Shown here: piece after piece, positions 10,581-22,851 of the stretch | Numbering within the stretch: position 1 is the first letter of the stretch | How the letters are laid out: each line of letters begins with the position of its first letter | Assembly (NCBI RefSeq): GCF_963675165.1 | Contig: NC_087377.1 | Span: 11,332,632 to 11,396,631, forward strand | Reading direction: 5' to 3' | DNA: 64,000 nt | Source: Halichondria panicea | Lineage: Eukaryota > Porifera > Demospongiae > Suberitida > Halichondriidae | Translations under genes and position numbers: made by a program | The notes under the pieces: generated by a model | What the model saw: only the letters and a program-made list of their open reading frames with translations | What the model was told of the DNA's origin: nothing | Database searches by the model: none

Positions 10581-12624
10581 TCATTTTCTCACTTGTTCAT
10601 AAGCTTCATTGGACTCCACTTGAATGTCTTGTGTTCTTTGCGCTGTTGCTAGACCGACTTCCTCGTATACTGGACCAGCTGCGACTTTTGGAACTTTATC
10701 GTCTGATAGTTGGCTGCTACCTATTGAACCAAGTCATAAAGAGTCAGTTTAACATGAAACAACCTTTCCTTCACTTTTTGTTGATAATTACTAAGACTAT
10801 GAACACCACAACAACCAGTACCACCACAAACAGACTGCTAAGAGAACCACCAGCTATAGCCCAACGTTATCAGCCAGTAGAGCTAAGACAGAAATCAACA
10901 ACACATGCATGTATAATTATAAATCTCACCACAATGATACAATGCTATATTATACACAGCTTAGTACGCAATTGTGCATGTAGTATATTGACCTTAAAAA
11001 AGGCTAATTATAAGTACTCACGGACAGTTGTTGTGGGTACACACATGATGGTGTCAGGCTCAGTGCTCCAGACTCCAGCATTAGTGCAAATGATGGTGCT
11101 GGGTCCAGTCAGTGAGAGTCCAGTCAGTGAGAGTCCATTGTCACACTGGTAAGTCAGCACTATTCCCTCCAACACTGTCTCGTTCAACCTCTCATAGTTC
11201 ACTATAGTAGTGCCGTTGGATGGGTCCTCAGGGACAGTGCAGTTGACTGTGTAGATATAGCATGCGCAGTTAATTATATAACAGCATGCACTATACCTGG
11301 CAAAGTCCTGCACACCACAGCACTTGGATTAGGATCCCACACTCCATTTTGTCTATCTCTTGTGCAAGTTGCAGTCAGAAAACCCTCGGGAAAGTGTTCA
11401 TCATTGCACTGATAGATGACCTGTGACCCCTCTGTGTAAGACTGACCACTAGTGTTCACACCACCCATAGAGGGGGATCCGGGAACTGGGCAGGTCACTG
11501 GGGGTTCTGTAAGAGAAATACGGCTTGATCTATATGCAAACTTAATATCAAACTTACTCAGGCACATGAAATTCTCAGGGTTAGGACTCCATCGTCCATT
11601 ATTGCCACAGATAGAGGTTACTATCTAATTATCTTCAGAACAAGTGAAGGTAAGTGTGGAGTCCACAGTAGGTACACTGGGTATCTGGATGTTTACCACC
11701 CCACTACTGAGCAGCAGAGAGGGAGGAGGGACAGGAAACTGAGAGAAGTATTAGTTGTTGGGACAGTAATTTAACATTTGCTTGCCTATGGAAGGTATAG
11801 TGAACCGCATTGAAGCAATACTCATTCCAGCACAGTTGACAGCTCTGACAGTCACGTTGTAGGGTGTGTTATAGGAGACAATGATCTGTGCTGATGTGGT
11901 CTCCATGGTGACTGATGACACAGAGAGAGGTGTTGGGGAGATGATAAGGATATAGCTGACAGACACACCACCAGTAGATGAGGGAGGGTCCCAATTCAGA
12001 GAGATATTAGAGAAACTGGGTCGGTTCAGAGTGAAGGAAATTGTTGGGTTCAAGGGAGGGGAGGGGAGATCTGTGTAAAATGTGTGTCTATTTATTCTAT
12101 AAAAATTATCCTCTAATCACAATAAAAATTACGTACCTGCCACGCTGATGGGTATTGGACCTTCTCCTGCTCCTCCTATCACTAGACAGTTCACCATAGC
12201 TCCACCCAGCGCTGTCACCATGGTGAGAGTGGTGAGTGTCGATATGATCATGCCTCCATTGTGTCCGGAGTAATCAGCCCGGAACATGAACCCATCAGAG
12301 CCAATCTCCCTTGTTACAATACTGTTACTCACTAACCCAGATGCACTACCGGTAGGCACATTCAGTCCAGGTGGTGGGGTTACTGTCCATTGAAGGTCCA
12401 CACCCGTAGTACCAGGCAGAGCGCAGGTAAAGGTGACAATTTCATTAGGACAAATGGAACTAGTGTGGGTATAACAATTAAAGCAGTGATAATTAATAGT
12501 CTATATACTATCTGGTTGAAACAATCTATAAATTAGTGTTATATATACCTGCACTGAAATAAGAGAGCAATACGCCACACACTAGAACTGCCTTCAAGTG
12601 ATCCAAGCAGATTTCATTTGTCAT
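10581..12624 (-). pseudogene. Decayed tandem paralogue of the Ig-FN3-CCP receptor
   Basis: Same exon order as the intact neighbour: 12624-12549 signal (MTNEICLDHLKAVLVCG...), Ig-like about 12455-12137, FN3 12070-11786, CCP1 about 11740-11570, CCP2 11506-11297, CCP3 11246-11022, TM about 10893-10783, tail 10720-10581. Damage: the CAG acceptor of the Ig exon reads TAC; the FN3 donor is GC rather than GT (possibly still usable); CCP1 has a frameshift and a TAG; the TM exon has lost one G (GGGG to GGG) and runs into a stop. CCP3 carries a 15-bp internal tandem duplication that keeps frame. CCP2, CCP3 and the tail (VYEEV, NEAYEQV) remain open, so the gene died recently. Confidence 0.8.
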
Positions 12625-13560
12625 GTCTAGAAGTCTAGATCTAGATTTAGTTGCATTGAAATATACAGAAAATGCCCTTTAATTTATGTAATACAGCTAG
12701 GACAGGACTTCCTATAGTGGCATATAATTATTATTTCGGTTAGCTAATAGCATTGCACTTCTGTAATGATCTTTACCTAATCAATTTATGACAGTTCACC
12801 CCAGGGTAGCTCTTTCTGGCTCAACCTAGCTCTCCTGCTGCTTCACTACATACAACATCCGTTCATAATGATATTCACAGGCTGACCGCGGTCCATAATT
12901 TATACACAGTACTTAAACACTCTTCTTATAAGGCAATGCGGTGTTTAGGAAAACAGTGATTCCCACACCCATGTATAGAGTTAGACGCTCTTTCTGTAAT
13001 ATGTGCTCCTGGTTCAGGACAATTATTTATTATTTCTGTCCATGCATGCATGTGCATGATTAATTGTAGCTTAGTATGTGACAGAACACGGTGCAGCATT
13101 GAGCACCTGATGCACCTAAACTGTCTAGATCTAGTAAGGCTACTTGAATTATTCCATCTCCATCGCCTAAGCAATACAAATCAAACCAGCAGCCAAACAT
13201 TAGATCATTACCAGCACATATTATTACTTTCAGGGGCGGAAACACTCTTCCAAGAAATGCTGGCTCAGGCTGTTAACTTAAGCATACAATTAATACATAT
13301 CTCGAGCATAATCTACCACCCCTATAGCTATTGGTAGCTGCAAGAAATAGAAAGAGCTGCAAAGCTTCAGCATCAATAATAGCAACAATCATAGTTATCA
13401 TTTCCCCACTTATCCATAATAGGTTTATGCACTTGTTTAGTTAATGATCTTTACCTAATAATTATTGCACTTTTGATAGAGGCACCGGAGAGGAAGTTGG
13501 GACATGCATAAAATTGGTGATAAAATTGGTGATAAACTCAGAGTTATATACTAACATGTA

Positions 13561-14697
13561 CAGTGCATATCCAGCTCTTAGAGAGTAGACTACTACAAAT
13601 TTGTGAGTAGCTGTACTTAAATGTAAATCTTTCGATTGGTCTAAGAAATGGTGTTGATACCAATGTGTAGGTGAATGACCAAGCTACAACATACTCAAAA
13701 ATGTTTCCATGGAAACATAAGATGGTGGGTTTGTGGTGATTAAAAAACAACAGCAAATTGTTATAGTGGGTAATCCGATAGAGTAATAAGCTTGTACAGC
13801 TAAGGTCCTAGACTTCATCACATAATTGTTCAATGGTTTAGGTATCCTGACCATCCCTTTATATGGGTCTTACATATGTTCAAAGTGTTTATAATTCATG
13901 ATTTACTGGTTTTTAGGTACACTTTTGGTTAGAGTAATAACTTCTGAAAAATTAATAGCTTAGCTTTCAAATTTCTGTAGTAAGTTTACAGATAAATGGG
14001 CTACATTTTGATACCAATAACATCCTTATTCCATTGCTGAGATAACACTGAAAAGCTACATGATTTACTATTTTCTACTGTTTTGATGACATGAGCAGAT
14101 GCAAACCACAAACCAATGACGCTTTAATCAATCACACACCTAAGTAAGAGTGGGCATACAGTTATTGTACGCCCACTTACTTGGTTAATTAAAGTGTCAT
14201 CGATTTGTGGTTAGCAGCTTGTGATGTCATCAAAACGGTAGAAAATAGTAGAATATCTAGTTTTTCAGTGTTATCTCAACAATGGAATAAGCATAGAGGA
14301 TGTTCTTGGTATCAAAATGTAGCCCATTTATTTGTAAACTTACCAGAAAACTTTTAAAGCTAAGCTATAAAATGTTCAGAAGATATTACTCTAACCAAAA
14401 GTGTACCTAAAAACCAGTAAACAATTATGTGATGAAGTCTAGGACCTTAGCTGTGTTTTATTACTCTAACCGATTACCCACTATAACAATTTGTTGTTGT
14501 TCTATTAATCACCACAAACCCACCACCTTATGTTTCCATGGAAACATTTTTGAGTATATTGTAGCTTGGTCATTCACCTACACATTGGTATCAGCACAAA
14601 TTCTTAATTTAGAAATGTTCCAATCGAAAAGATATTTACATTTAAGTACAGCTACTCACAAATGTGTGGTAATCTACTCTCTAAGCTGGATGCACTG
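13561..14697. mobile_element. 1.1-kb foldback (near full-length palindrome) element, TA target duplication
   Basis: The left arm, starting CAGTGCATATCCAGC, is repeated inverted in the right arm, which ends GCTGGATGCACTG. The two arms of about 550 bp cover almost the whole element. TA lies at both edges (13559-13560 and 14698-14699). Copy B of the segmental repeat shows the uninserted sequence CTAACATGTAATCATAACC at about 22029-22047. No transposase frame is present, so it is non-autonomous; a TA target suggests a Tc1/mariner-type source. Confidence 0.8.
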
Positions 14698-15038
14698 TAA
14701 TCATAACCAGCATTCCTAATGGGTCACATAAAGGAAGTACATGAAAGTATGAAGTGTACTTAGTCTCATACTTTCATGTTACACACATGAAAGTATGAAG
14801 TGTACTTAGTCTACCTCAATACTGGGAAATACCACAAAGGGGAGCATTATGTAGCTAGAGTTGGGTGTGATATTAGATTACATTCTGCTCAGGGATCGAT
14901 ATTCTACATCTGTTAACTGGTCAGCCGTATCCTTAGTGATATGACTGTTTACTGACACACACTACACAGAGGTACTTGAAGTTAATGTCAAAACCATAAT
15001 TAAGCTGAGCTACCAACAGTCATACCTGTAAGCAATTA

Positions 15039-15071
15039 GCCTCGATCCCAGCCCCTCTAGAATCGAGGCTA
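15039..15071. mobile_element. AGCCTCGA palindrome, copy in block A, 10-11 bp target duplication
   Basis: A 33-bp near-palindrome (AGCCTCGATCCC...ATCGAGGCT) flanked by direct repeats GTAAGCAATTA at 15028-15038 and 15072-15082. Homologous copies in blocks B (about 22341-22373) and C (about 29160-29193) share the flanks, so this insertion predates the triplication. Confidence 0.65.
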
Positions 15072-15545
15072 GTAAGCAATTATTAATGTGAGTCCTCCTA
15101 ATAGGTGTGTAGGGGGGATCTCCCTGGGGGAAACCAATGGTAATACTTACAGTATTGCATGGACATTAAGAATTCAATTAGGGTTGACATTGGAAGACAT
15201 ACCACATCAAATTGGCTGGCATACCAAGAATTAAACACACAAGCCTACACAACACTGTCACACATGCAGCAGTATAGTTACAAGGTTGGTCACACTGTAA
15301 TTGGTCTCTTGTGGTTTTATGCAGACAGTGCATGGGTGGGAGTAATCATGGTACATAGCTTTTGCTTGACAAGAGATCGAGATTATGAATAACCATGCAT
15401 TGACTGGCATGTGAAAACAAAAATAGAAGATAATATACCTGCCAGTGAACACAATAATTATATACCTGAACAAAAAAATCAATGAATTGCCAATTGTGAG
15501 TCTGTGTATACCTGTTTGTGTTGTGACAAGGCCAAGTTATGCCTG

Positions 15546-17151
15546 CTACAGTACATTGCTCTTCCCACTGACAACTGTTTAAGATTTACCATTGGGGAGA
15601 ACGTCAAACACCAGTGAATAAATGCCTTCATCAGAGATGTTAGGAGAAGTTGATTTGGGAGTGGGACTCTTACACTGCATGTACATGGATGGTTCAGCAT
15701 ATTAATTATCTTACTATAGTTGTGCTCAAAGTGGGAGTTATTAAGGGTGTTTTCCAAGGCTTATCAAGTCTTATCACTGGATAACATGGCTGTGTTTATT
15801 CTACTAACACTCACCCACCCCCACAACAGTTACAGTACAGGCAGCAGGCTTGCTTTATCCATACTGAGACAAAATGAAAGTTTTCTCAGCAACACCATTA
15901 GGGATGATATGTACACATGATTTCTATTGATGATCATCCTCTCTGTACACTTAGCAAATCACAAAGGCACCCTCATGACTGGGGATAATATTATAACCAC
16001 ACTGTCAACTAACTAATTTGTTTTGATAACTCTAGCTCATATAAGTTAAACAAATTATTGTAAACACAAACACATTCTGACTAATTGTACACTCAGCTGC
16101 TAATGGCAGTACAGGGAAGCTTCACCTGTCCAGCAATCTGGTGAAACATCTCACTACAGGCTGATAATGATGGTGTGCCCTAGAGTATGTGTGCACATGT
16201 GGGCTCTAACAAACCTCAAAGTGTACTACAAAGCACCACATTCACATGCAGCCCACACAAGGTAAAGTACATGCAAGAAATTGTCTCCCAAGTGCACATT
16301 GCTAAGCCTGGATCCCCTATATTTCAAATCTTGAGGCACAGCATAATCTGATTCTTCATTATTGACACATGTACATTGTCTGTGAGATTGTACAAACTAA
16401 AATAAATTATGTGATATAAGTTGCTAGTACAAAAGAGAAATACTTACATGTCCTGATGAGCGATTTCTTTGGAATATAGAAGATCGCTGGTTCTACCTAC
16501 AATGATACAAAAATTATGTAAAAAAGATTGTGCTCTCTTGGTATATAAAGGGGGAGAGATATGAAAAACTGCTCAAATAGTTCGCTTTAGGGAAGTGTCA
16601 TGGTGTGAATACCTAAGTCGAGTGATGACAATCACGATTGTGACGATTATGGAAATCGACAGAACAGCGATGCCACCAACAGCCCCTGCTACAGTTGCAA
16701 CTGGGAATGTTGATTCTCCTCCACCACCTGCATGTATGGATGAATTTGATTGAATTTTAGTAAGTTGAACATACCTCCTAATGTTGTCAATCTGAATTCT
16801 ATAGTAACTGGAGATGCGACGTCATTTGATTGGTTGCTGGCCAAAACAACTCTAATGGTGTAGGTGTAGACGACTTCAGCAGTGAGTTCAGTGAAAGTCA
16901 CCGTGACTTGGTTGGTTGTGGAGGGGAAAGGGAGGATGATTGGTTCAGAGTGAGGGGAACTCGGAGAGGGTGGAGACAATGAGCAGGTCACTGGGAGGGT
17001 AGCCAGTGAAGGGGAGGGACAAACGAATTATTATGGTTTCAATTCGAGGTATTATAATAGAAGAGTGAATTAAGGGACTCACAGTGAATGAAAACAGCCC
17101 GACACGACAGAGATAATTATATCGTAATTGGACTTCTGGTACACCCCACAC
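15546..17151 (-). pseudogene. Truncated receptor relic in block A (FN3 - TM - tail)
   Basis: It matches the 3' half of the receptor at 29627-32336. The TM exon near 16730-16620 is open (Gly/Val/Ile-rich, ending VIVITRL), a short RTSDLLYSKEIAHQ tail exon lies near 16490-16450, and the terminal tail exon at about 15690-15546 has a premature TAA. The FN3 exon is cut: homology stops near 17025 and a new sequence joins, identical in block B. An indel near 16960 also shifts its frame. No ectodomain exons lie upstream. Confidence 0.7.
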
Positions 17152-17511
17152 ATTATAACCTTATCATAATAGTATAGCTATATAGTTGTCACGGGCCCCA
17201 CAATCAGAATGCCTGCATGTAGAAGAAGAGGAAAAGTCTTATCGTGCGAAAAAGAAGATGAAAACCCGTGTTACAGTCAAGTTATTGTGATTCACTGCAA
17301 GCCAACTAAACCTTTTACTTGGTGGAGTTATGAATACACACTATTATTATTATACCCTAGTATAATGAATACACACTACTATTGTACCCTATAGTCAGAT
17401 TTATCCCGGATGCATATAACCCATTGTGGATGTAAATTTAGCGGTATAAACGTATAGAGGTAATACCATGCGGCTCATAAATTTGAAGATTCTAGCAATT
17501 AAATATCTGAG

Positions 17512-18840
17512 ATGATGAATGCAAAGAAACTCAAAGTAATATTTTTGTTTGGTCTTGTTCTTTTCTGGCAAATCCAAGGTAAGATTATAGCGAGTGAAAT
17601 GTTTTCCAAATAAGACATTTAACATTTAAAGTAGATATATATAATACATGTACTATGTTCAGAATTGTACCAAAGTGATGTTGTATATATAGTCACTGTT
17701 TTGTGTTGCCTTTCAGTATAGTTATGCTATAATAATTATACAATGTCATTACCCGAGGCGCGCGTGGGCGGCCACGGGTATAGTAGTCTGTTGGTTTGTT
17801 TGTTTGTCTGTTTGTTTGTTTGTCACAGGTATATCTACTCACCTGGATGCCACAGCACTGCGTTTACAGCATGGATAGCCTTCACACAACAATATCTTGA
17901 TTTAAATAGTGGCAGATTTTGCTGTTAAAGCTTCTTTGTCGAGCAAAAGCTAAGAAGCTTGAATAAGCTTGTGACTAGGTCTGCTTACCTGGATGCTCTA
18001 GCACTGCGTTTACAGCATGAGTAGCCTCCACACAACAAGTTAGTACTTTTGATAGTGGCAGCTTTCGGTGTTAAAGCTCCTTTGTCTAATAAAAGCGAGC
18101 AAAATGTAGCTTGAACAGAACTTGCACATGCGTTACTTATAACTGAAGTGATCCTGTACCAAGAACGATGGAACAGGGTCACTAAAGTAGAAAGCTGTAT
18201 ATACCAGGAACAATGGAACAGGGTCACTAAAGTAGGAGCTTGAATTATAGCTCCTGCTGCTGACTGGGATCCTACTCCATGCAGAACCTGGAGCCATACT
18301 TCTCTGAGACTCCAGGCTTCTTTACTGTGATCCTAATCCACAGTGCATATTATCTATAGTAGTCTACCACTACCTGTTCTCAGCATGCCTCCAGTCTGGT
18401 TTAGTTTTATTGCTCCTGAGTTGCTGTGCAAGTCATACATGATAACAACATCACTATATGCACTGCATTATATTTCTGGTTTCTTTATAATCATGTCACC
18501 AGCCGAGGGTTTGCACTTTAGTGCTCTAGTTATTTGTATCTATCTTTTTACCTCCAATTGTACATTTTGTATAGGGGTAAACGACGACATGTCAACAGAT
18601 AATGGAGAATGGTCTCTCCTATTATGTTTCCCCGTTAATGCGAGTGGGTGTGGACTTTGTTATACAAGGGCATTTGGGAGGCAAGTTTTGAATGTATTTC
18701 TACTTTTACTCTACCTTGTGAATGGACTGCACGTGAATGTGGTACTTTGTATACACAGCAGCACAGACAACAGGAATCGTATTGGAGGACCCGGGAAATG
18801 GCTATACAGTTGTCAGTGCAGGGAGCTCGAGGAGCAATGA
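17512..18840 (+). CDS. Signal-peptide exon plus second exon, small secreted protein of unknown family (copy A)
   Basis: Exon 17512-17578 codes for a clear signal peptide (MMNAKKLKVIFLFGLVLFWQ..) ending in a strong phase-1 donor GTAAGA. A second exon opens after the ATAG acceptor at 18571-18574 and stays open to a TGA at 18838-18840, giving about 110 residues. The duplicate in block B lacks one base near 25857, so the two copies cannot both code in the same frame. The family is not recognised. The gene head faces away from the receptor relic at 15546-17151. Confidence 0.35.
17752..18529. mobile_element. Insertion in block A, flanked by TTA
   Basis: Block B reads GTCATTATTTGTATC without it; block A has TTA at 17749-17751 and again at 18530-18532. 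The insert begins CCCGAGGCGCGCG and contains two copies of a motif around CACTGCGTTTACAGCATG and two around GGAACAGGGTCACTAAAGTAG. A 3-bp TTA duplication fits Harbinger-type targets, but I see no matching terminal inverted repeats, so the class is open. Confidence 0.55.
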
Positions 18841-18889
18841 ATAATTATAGTGTATAGCAGGCAATAACACACTGCTATAGTCAGGAATA

Positions 18890-19785
18890 CGCTTACAAAT
18901 AATTATTATACAATAACTTTTGATGTTGTATTCAGGTAACTTATGTTAAATGTTAAATTTTTATACATAGTATATATACATACAGGCATGTAACACCAAA
19001 GACATAAGTCATAAAATTAATGTGCAAATAATACATTGCATGTCTAGAAGTGACAGACTAAAGTTATGTAATAATTGCCAGAGTATAATAGCATAGTCAC
19101 CCCGGCACACACCAGCATGACCAGTACTAGTGTGTAAGCAAATGAATCACACTGTCACAGTGGACAGGTAGCAATGCATGACACGGTTCCCTTAGTCAGG
19201 CTAGCAAAAGTATTCTAGCTGCTTAACGTCCTCATTACTTTTGGTAAACAGGAAAGCACGTAATTACCCACAGATCAGACAGAAAAAAGAATGTGCTGGT
19301 TTTGTTAGGACAAGACACACTGTACTATCACCCACAAAACTAAGGAGGACAAGAAGACCTTTGTGAGAAAGCTATAACAGCTAGGGTTAAGCTAGAGCAT
19401 GTGACAGGCTCTGGGAAAAGGGCCCAATATTGGTATTGAGCAATAGCCAGATTTATAGATTACAGTGTATAATCTCACAATATTTTTTCTTGGCTTATAG
19501 TTATCTACAGTCCTACTACTACCTCTTATACGCTGCTCTGATCTTTCCACCTAAGCGCTTTGTCTAAAGATCCACCATTACCTTACTTTAGCAATCTTTG
19601 AGTGGGCGTTTTCTCAATACTGCTGTTTTACAGCTTCGAGTTTCCAACGCGCATGTTGTGCCACAAATCCGAAAATCCGAAATGCCTAAAAAATAGGAAA
19701 TGAAGAGCATTATGGGTGTGGCACTGTGGGTGTGTCTGGAATTCGCACTCATATAATTGAAATGCGCGTGTGTGTGCGTGACACT
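18890..19785. other. Spacer between blocks A and B, nothing recognised
   Basis: AT-rich unique sequence without a supportable exon, RNA gene or repeat terminus. Confidence 0.4.
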
Positions 19786-19839
19786 ATAGTGTCATCTTAT
19801 AGTGGCATATATTATTTCCTGTGAGGGTTAGCTAATAGT

Positions 19840-20378
19840 CAGAGGAGGTACGACACGGTCACATGACCAGCCAAAAGGATTATGAATCTCATTAACTTGT
19901 GCATGAATATCATTCAAGACTGTGTACTTTGATAGTGGATTTGGTTTGGCATGTATCTTTCAAGAAATACACTTGACGTTTCTAAGATCAGGATAGTTCA
20001 TTGCTGGGCTTATACTAATATGAAATAGCTTTCAACCAGTTTCAACCACCACTTAGATTTTGAGATGTTATTGTTTTTAGTATAATTCTGTTTTAGAGTG
20101 TTTAATAAGTATTCTGTGCCTGCATTCAGGATAGGATCACTGCCAACATCTGAGCCTTGGTTGTTACAACAAATCTAATCTCTACTTGTAAAACTCTAGC
20201 TACTAGCCAGCAACAAATTCACTGAGTTTTATGCTCTAAACTTGTCTCTTTATGGCGCTCACTTGCCACCAGTTGAATGTCGTCATTGGAATGCATTTTT
20301 AACGACTTCTTTGTCTTTCTTGCCTTCAATCAAGAAATAGCAGCCACGTGAGCTTAACCGCGTGTCGTACCTCCTCTG
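19840..20378. mobile_element. 539-bp TIR element with 9-bp target duplication
   Basis: Termini CAGAGGAGGTACGACACG and, inverted, CGTGTCGTACCTCCTCTG. GCTAATAGT flanks both sides (19831-19839 and 20379-20387) and occurs once at the empty sites in blocks A and C. The CAG ends resemble hAT elements (8-bp target) while a 9-bp duplication fits Mutator-like elements. No transposase frame. Confidence 0.75.
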
Positions 20379-21102
20379 GCTAATAGTATTGCACTTTTGT
20401 AATGATCTTTACCTAATCAATTTATGACAGTTCACCCAGGGTAGCTCTTTCTGGCTCAACCTAGCTCTCCTGCTGCTGCACTACATACAAAATCCGTTCA
20501 TAATGATATTCACAGGCTGACCGCGGTCCGTAATTTATACACAGTACTTAAACACTCTTCTTATAAGGCAATGCGGTGTTGATTCCCACACCCAGTATAG
20601 AGTTAGACGCTCTTTCTGTAATATGTGCTCCTGGTTCAGGACAATTATTTATTATTTCTGTCCATGCATGCATGTGCATGATTAATTGTAGCTTAGTATG
20701 TGACAGAACACGGTGCAGCATTGAGCACCTGATGCACCTAAACTGTCTAGATCTACTAACTAAAGGCTACTTGATTTATTTCGATAACCATCTCCATCGC
20801 CTAAGCAATACGAATCGAACCAGCAACCAAACATTAGATCATTACCAGCACATATTACTTTCAGGGGCAGAAACACCCCTCCAAGAAATTCTGGCTCAGG
20901 CTGTTAACTTGAGCATACGATTAATACATATCTTAATCTACCACCCCTATAGCTATTGGTAGCTGCAAGAAATAGAAAGAGCTGCAAAGCTTCAGCATCA
21001 ATAATAGCAACAATCATAGTTATCATTTCCCCACTTATCCATAATAGGTTTATGCACTTGTTTAGTTAAGATCTTTACCTAATAATTATTGCACTTTTGA
21101 TA

Positions 21103-21759
21103 CTGCCCTTTGCAGCTCACTTGTAAGTTTGGGGCAAATAGTAAATTGCAAAAAACCACAATACTACAGTGTTGTATTAAGCAAGGACAAAGTTTACAGA
21201 AATTTTTATAGACCAGATCTCAGTCCATTCATACTGTCTTGATCATACAGAGTATAGCTAGCTTTAATGTAGATTCTGTAGTAATTGCCCCAGTGACCTT
21301 GTTTAGCTTCTTTCTGATCTCACTGAGGTATACATGCACATACTGGGATTTTCTGCATGGACCAGTAGATATTCGTCATGTTTGTGGAAAGTATGGGCTC
21401 TAGGGGTAGCCTGATTACGACATACACTGCCTGGTCGTTTAAAACAATCTAGCTAAATTGTTCACTGTGAAACAACCTGATGCCTCCAATTCTCTGCTAC
21501 ATAATATGCCACTTAACTCCTCTTGATAAGGATTAATTTTTCATGGTTACCCAACAAGTAGTTTATGCCTACTAGGTATATAGCGAGATTTATATATCCA
21601 CATAAAGATTTGTCTATAGAAACTTCTGTTCCAAAATTTTAACTATGTCCATTGCTAGATAGTATTGTGGTTTATTTATGTAAACTGTTACACTTATCTC
21701 AAGTGGTTTTTTGCAATTTACTATTTGCCCCAAACTTCCAAGTGAGCTGCAAAGGGCAG
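21103..21759. mobile_element. 657-bp element with about 57-bp TIRs, TA target
   Basis: Starts CTGCCCTTTGCAGCTCACTT and ends with the inverse; about 57 bp match with one mismatch. TA at 21101-21102 and 21760-21761. Blocks A and C read TTTTGATAGAGGCACC without it. Tc1/mariner-like target choice; non-autonomous. Confidence 0.8.
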
Positions 21760-22851
21760 TAGAGGCACCGGAGAGGAAGTTGGGACATGTGGTGATAAAA
21801 TTTTTCTGGTCACTCACAGCTTGCAATCTACGTACTATTCATGCATATCTGTACCGGCTGTATTAGAAAAACTTTCAAAATCTGAGATACTGGTCCATTA
21901 CAAGAAGGTGTGGTCAAGACCAAACCTACAGCAAAATAATAACTCTGAGTTATATTTCGCTATGATATGTGATCGTAGCAGGCTCCAAATTAAGTTGTGT
22001 CCAGCCTCCTCTGCATACTATAGTATACTAACATGTAATCATAACCAGCATTCCTAATGGGTCACATAAAGGAAGTACATGTTACACACATGAAAGTATG
22101 AAGTGTACTTAGTCTACCGCAATACTGGGAAATACCACAAAGGGGAGTATTATGTAGCTAGAGTTGGGTGTGATATTAGATTACATTCTGCTTAGGGATT
22201 GATATTTCTACATCTGTTAACTGGTCAGCCAGATCCTTAGTGATATGACTGTACTGACACACACTACACAGAGGTACTTGAAGTTAATGTCAAAACCATA
22301 ATTAAGCTGAGCTACCAACAGTCATGCCTGTAAGCAATTAGCCTCGATCCCAGCCCCTCTAGAATCGAGGCTAGTAAGCAATTATTAATGTGAGTCCCCC
22401 CTAATAGGTGTGTAGGGGGATCTCCCTGGGGGAAACCATACTTACAGTATTGCATGGAACATTAAGAATTCAATTAGGGTTGACATTGGAAGACATACCA
22501 CATCAAATTGGCTGGCATACCAAGAATTAAACACACAAGCCTACACAACACTGTCACACAGCAGTATAGTTACAAGGTTGGTCACACTGTAATTGGTCTC
22601 TTGTGGTTTTATGCAGACAGTGCATGGGTGGGAGTAATCATGGTAGCTTTTGCTTGACAAGAGATCGAGATTATGAATAACCATGCATTGACTGGCATGT
22701 GAAAACAAAAATAGTTATAATAAGATAATATACCTGCCAGTGAACACAATAATTAATACCTGAACAAAAAGAATCAATGAAATACATGCCAATTGTGAGT
22801 TTGTGTACCTGATAAATAGTTTGTGTTGTGACAAGGCCAATTTATTGCCTG

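Larger units (their letters stand above)
12720..18890. repeat. Segmental repeat, copy A
   Basis: First of three copies of a block that starts near the words TTAGCTAATAG...ATTGCACTT and contains the landmarks AGAGGCACCGGAGAGGAAG, CAGCATTCCTAATGGGTCAC and TTAGATTACATTCTGC in the same order. Copy A carries the palindromic element 13561-14697 and the insertion 17752-18529, both absent from copy B. Apart from receptor relics the block shows no conserved reading frame; the open frames near 13050-13340 differ between copies by indels that are not multiples of three. Confidence 0.8.

Noticed and set aside
13050..13337. Open frame repeated at 20576-20962
   Set aside because: The copies differ by indels that are not multiples of three and share no conserved frame, so it is not taken as a gene.
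16945..17151. Conserved open frame starting MWGVPEVQLRYNYL, also at 24244-24450
   Set aside because: Identity between the copies is explained by recent block duplication; it runs from unrelated sequence into a broken FN3 exon.
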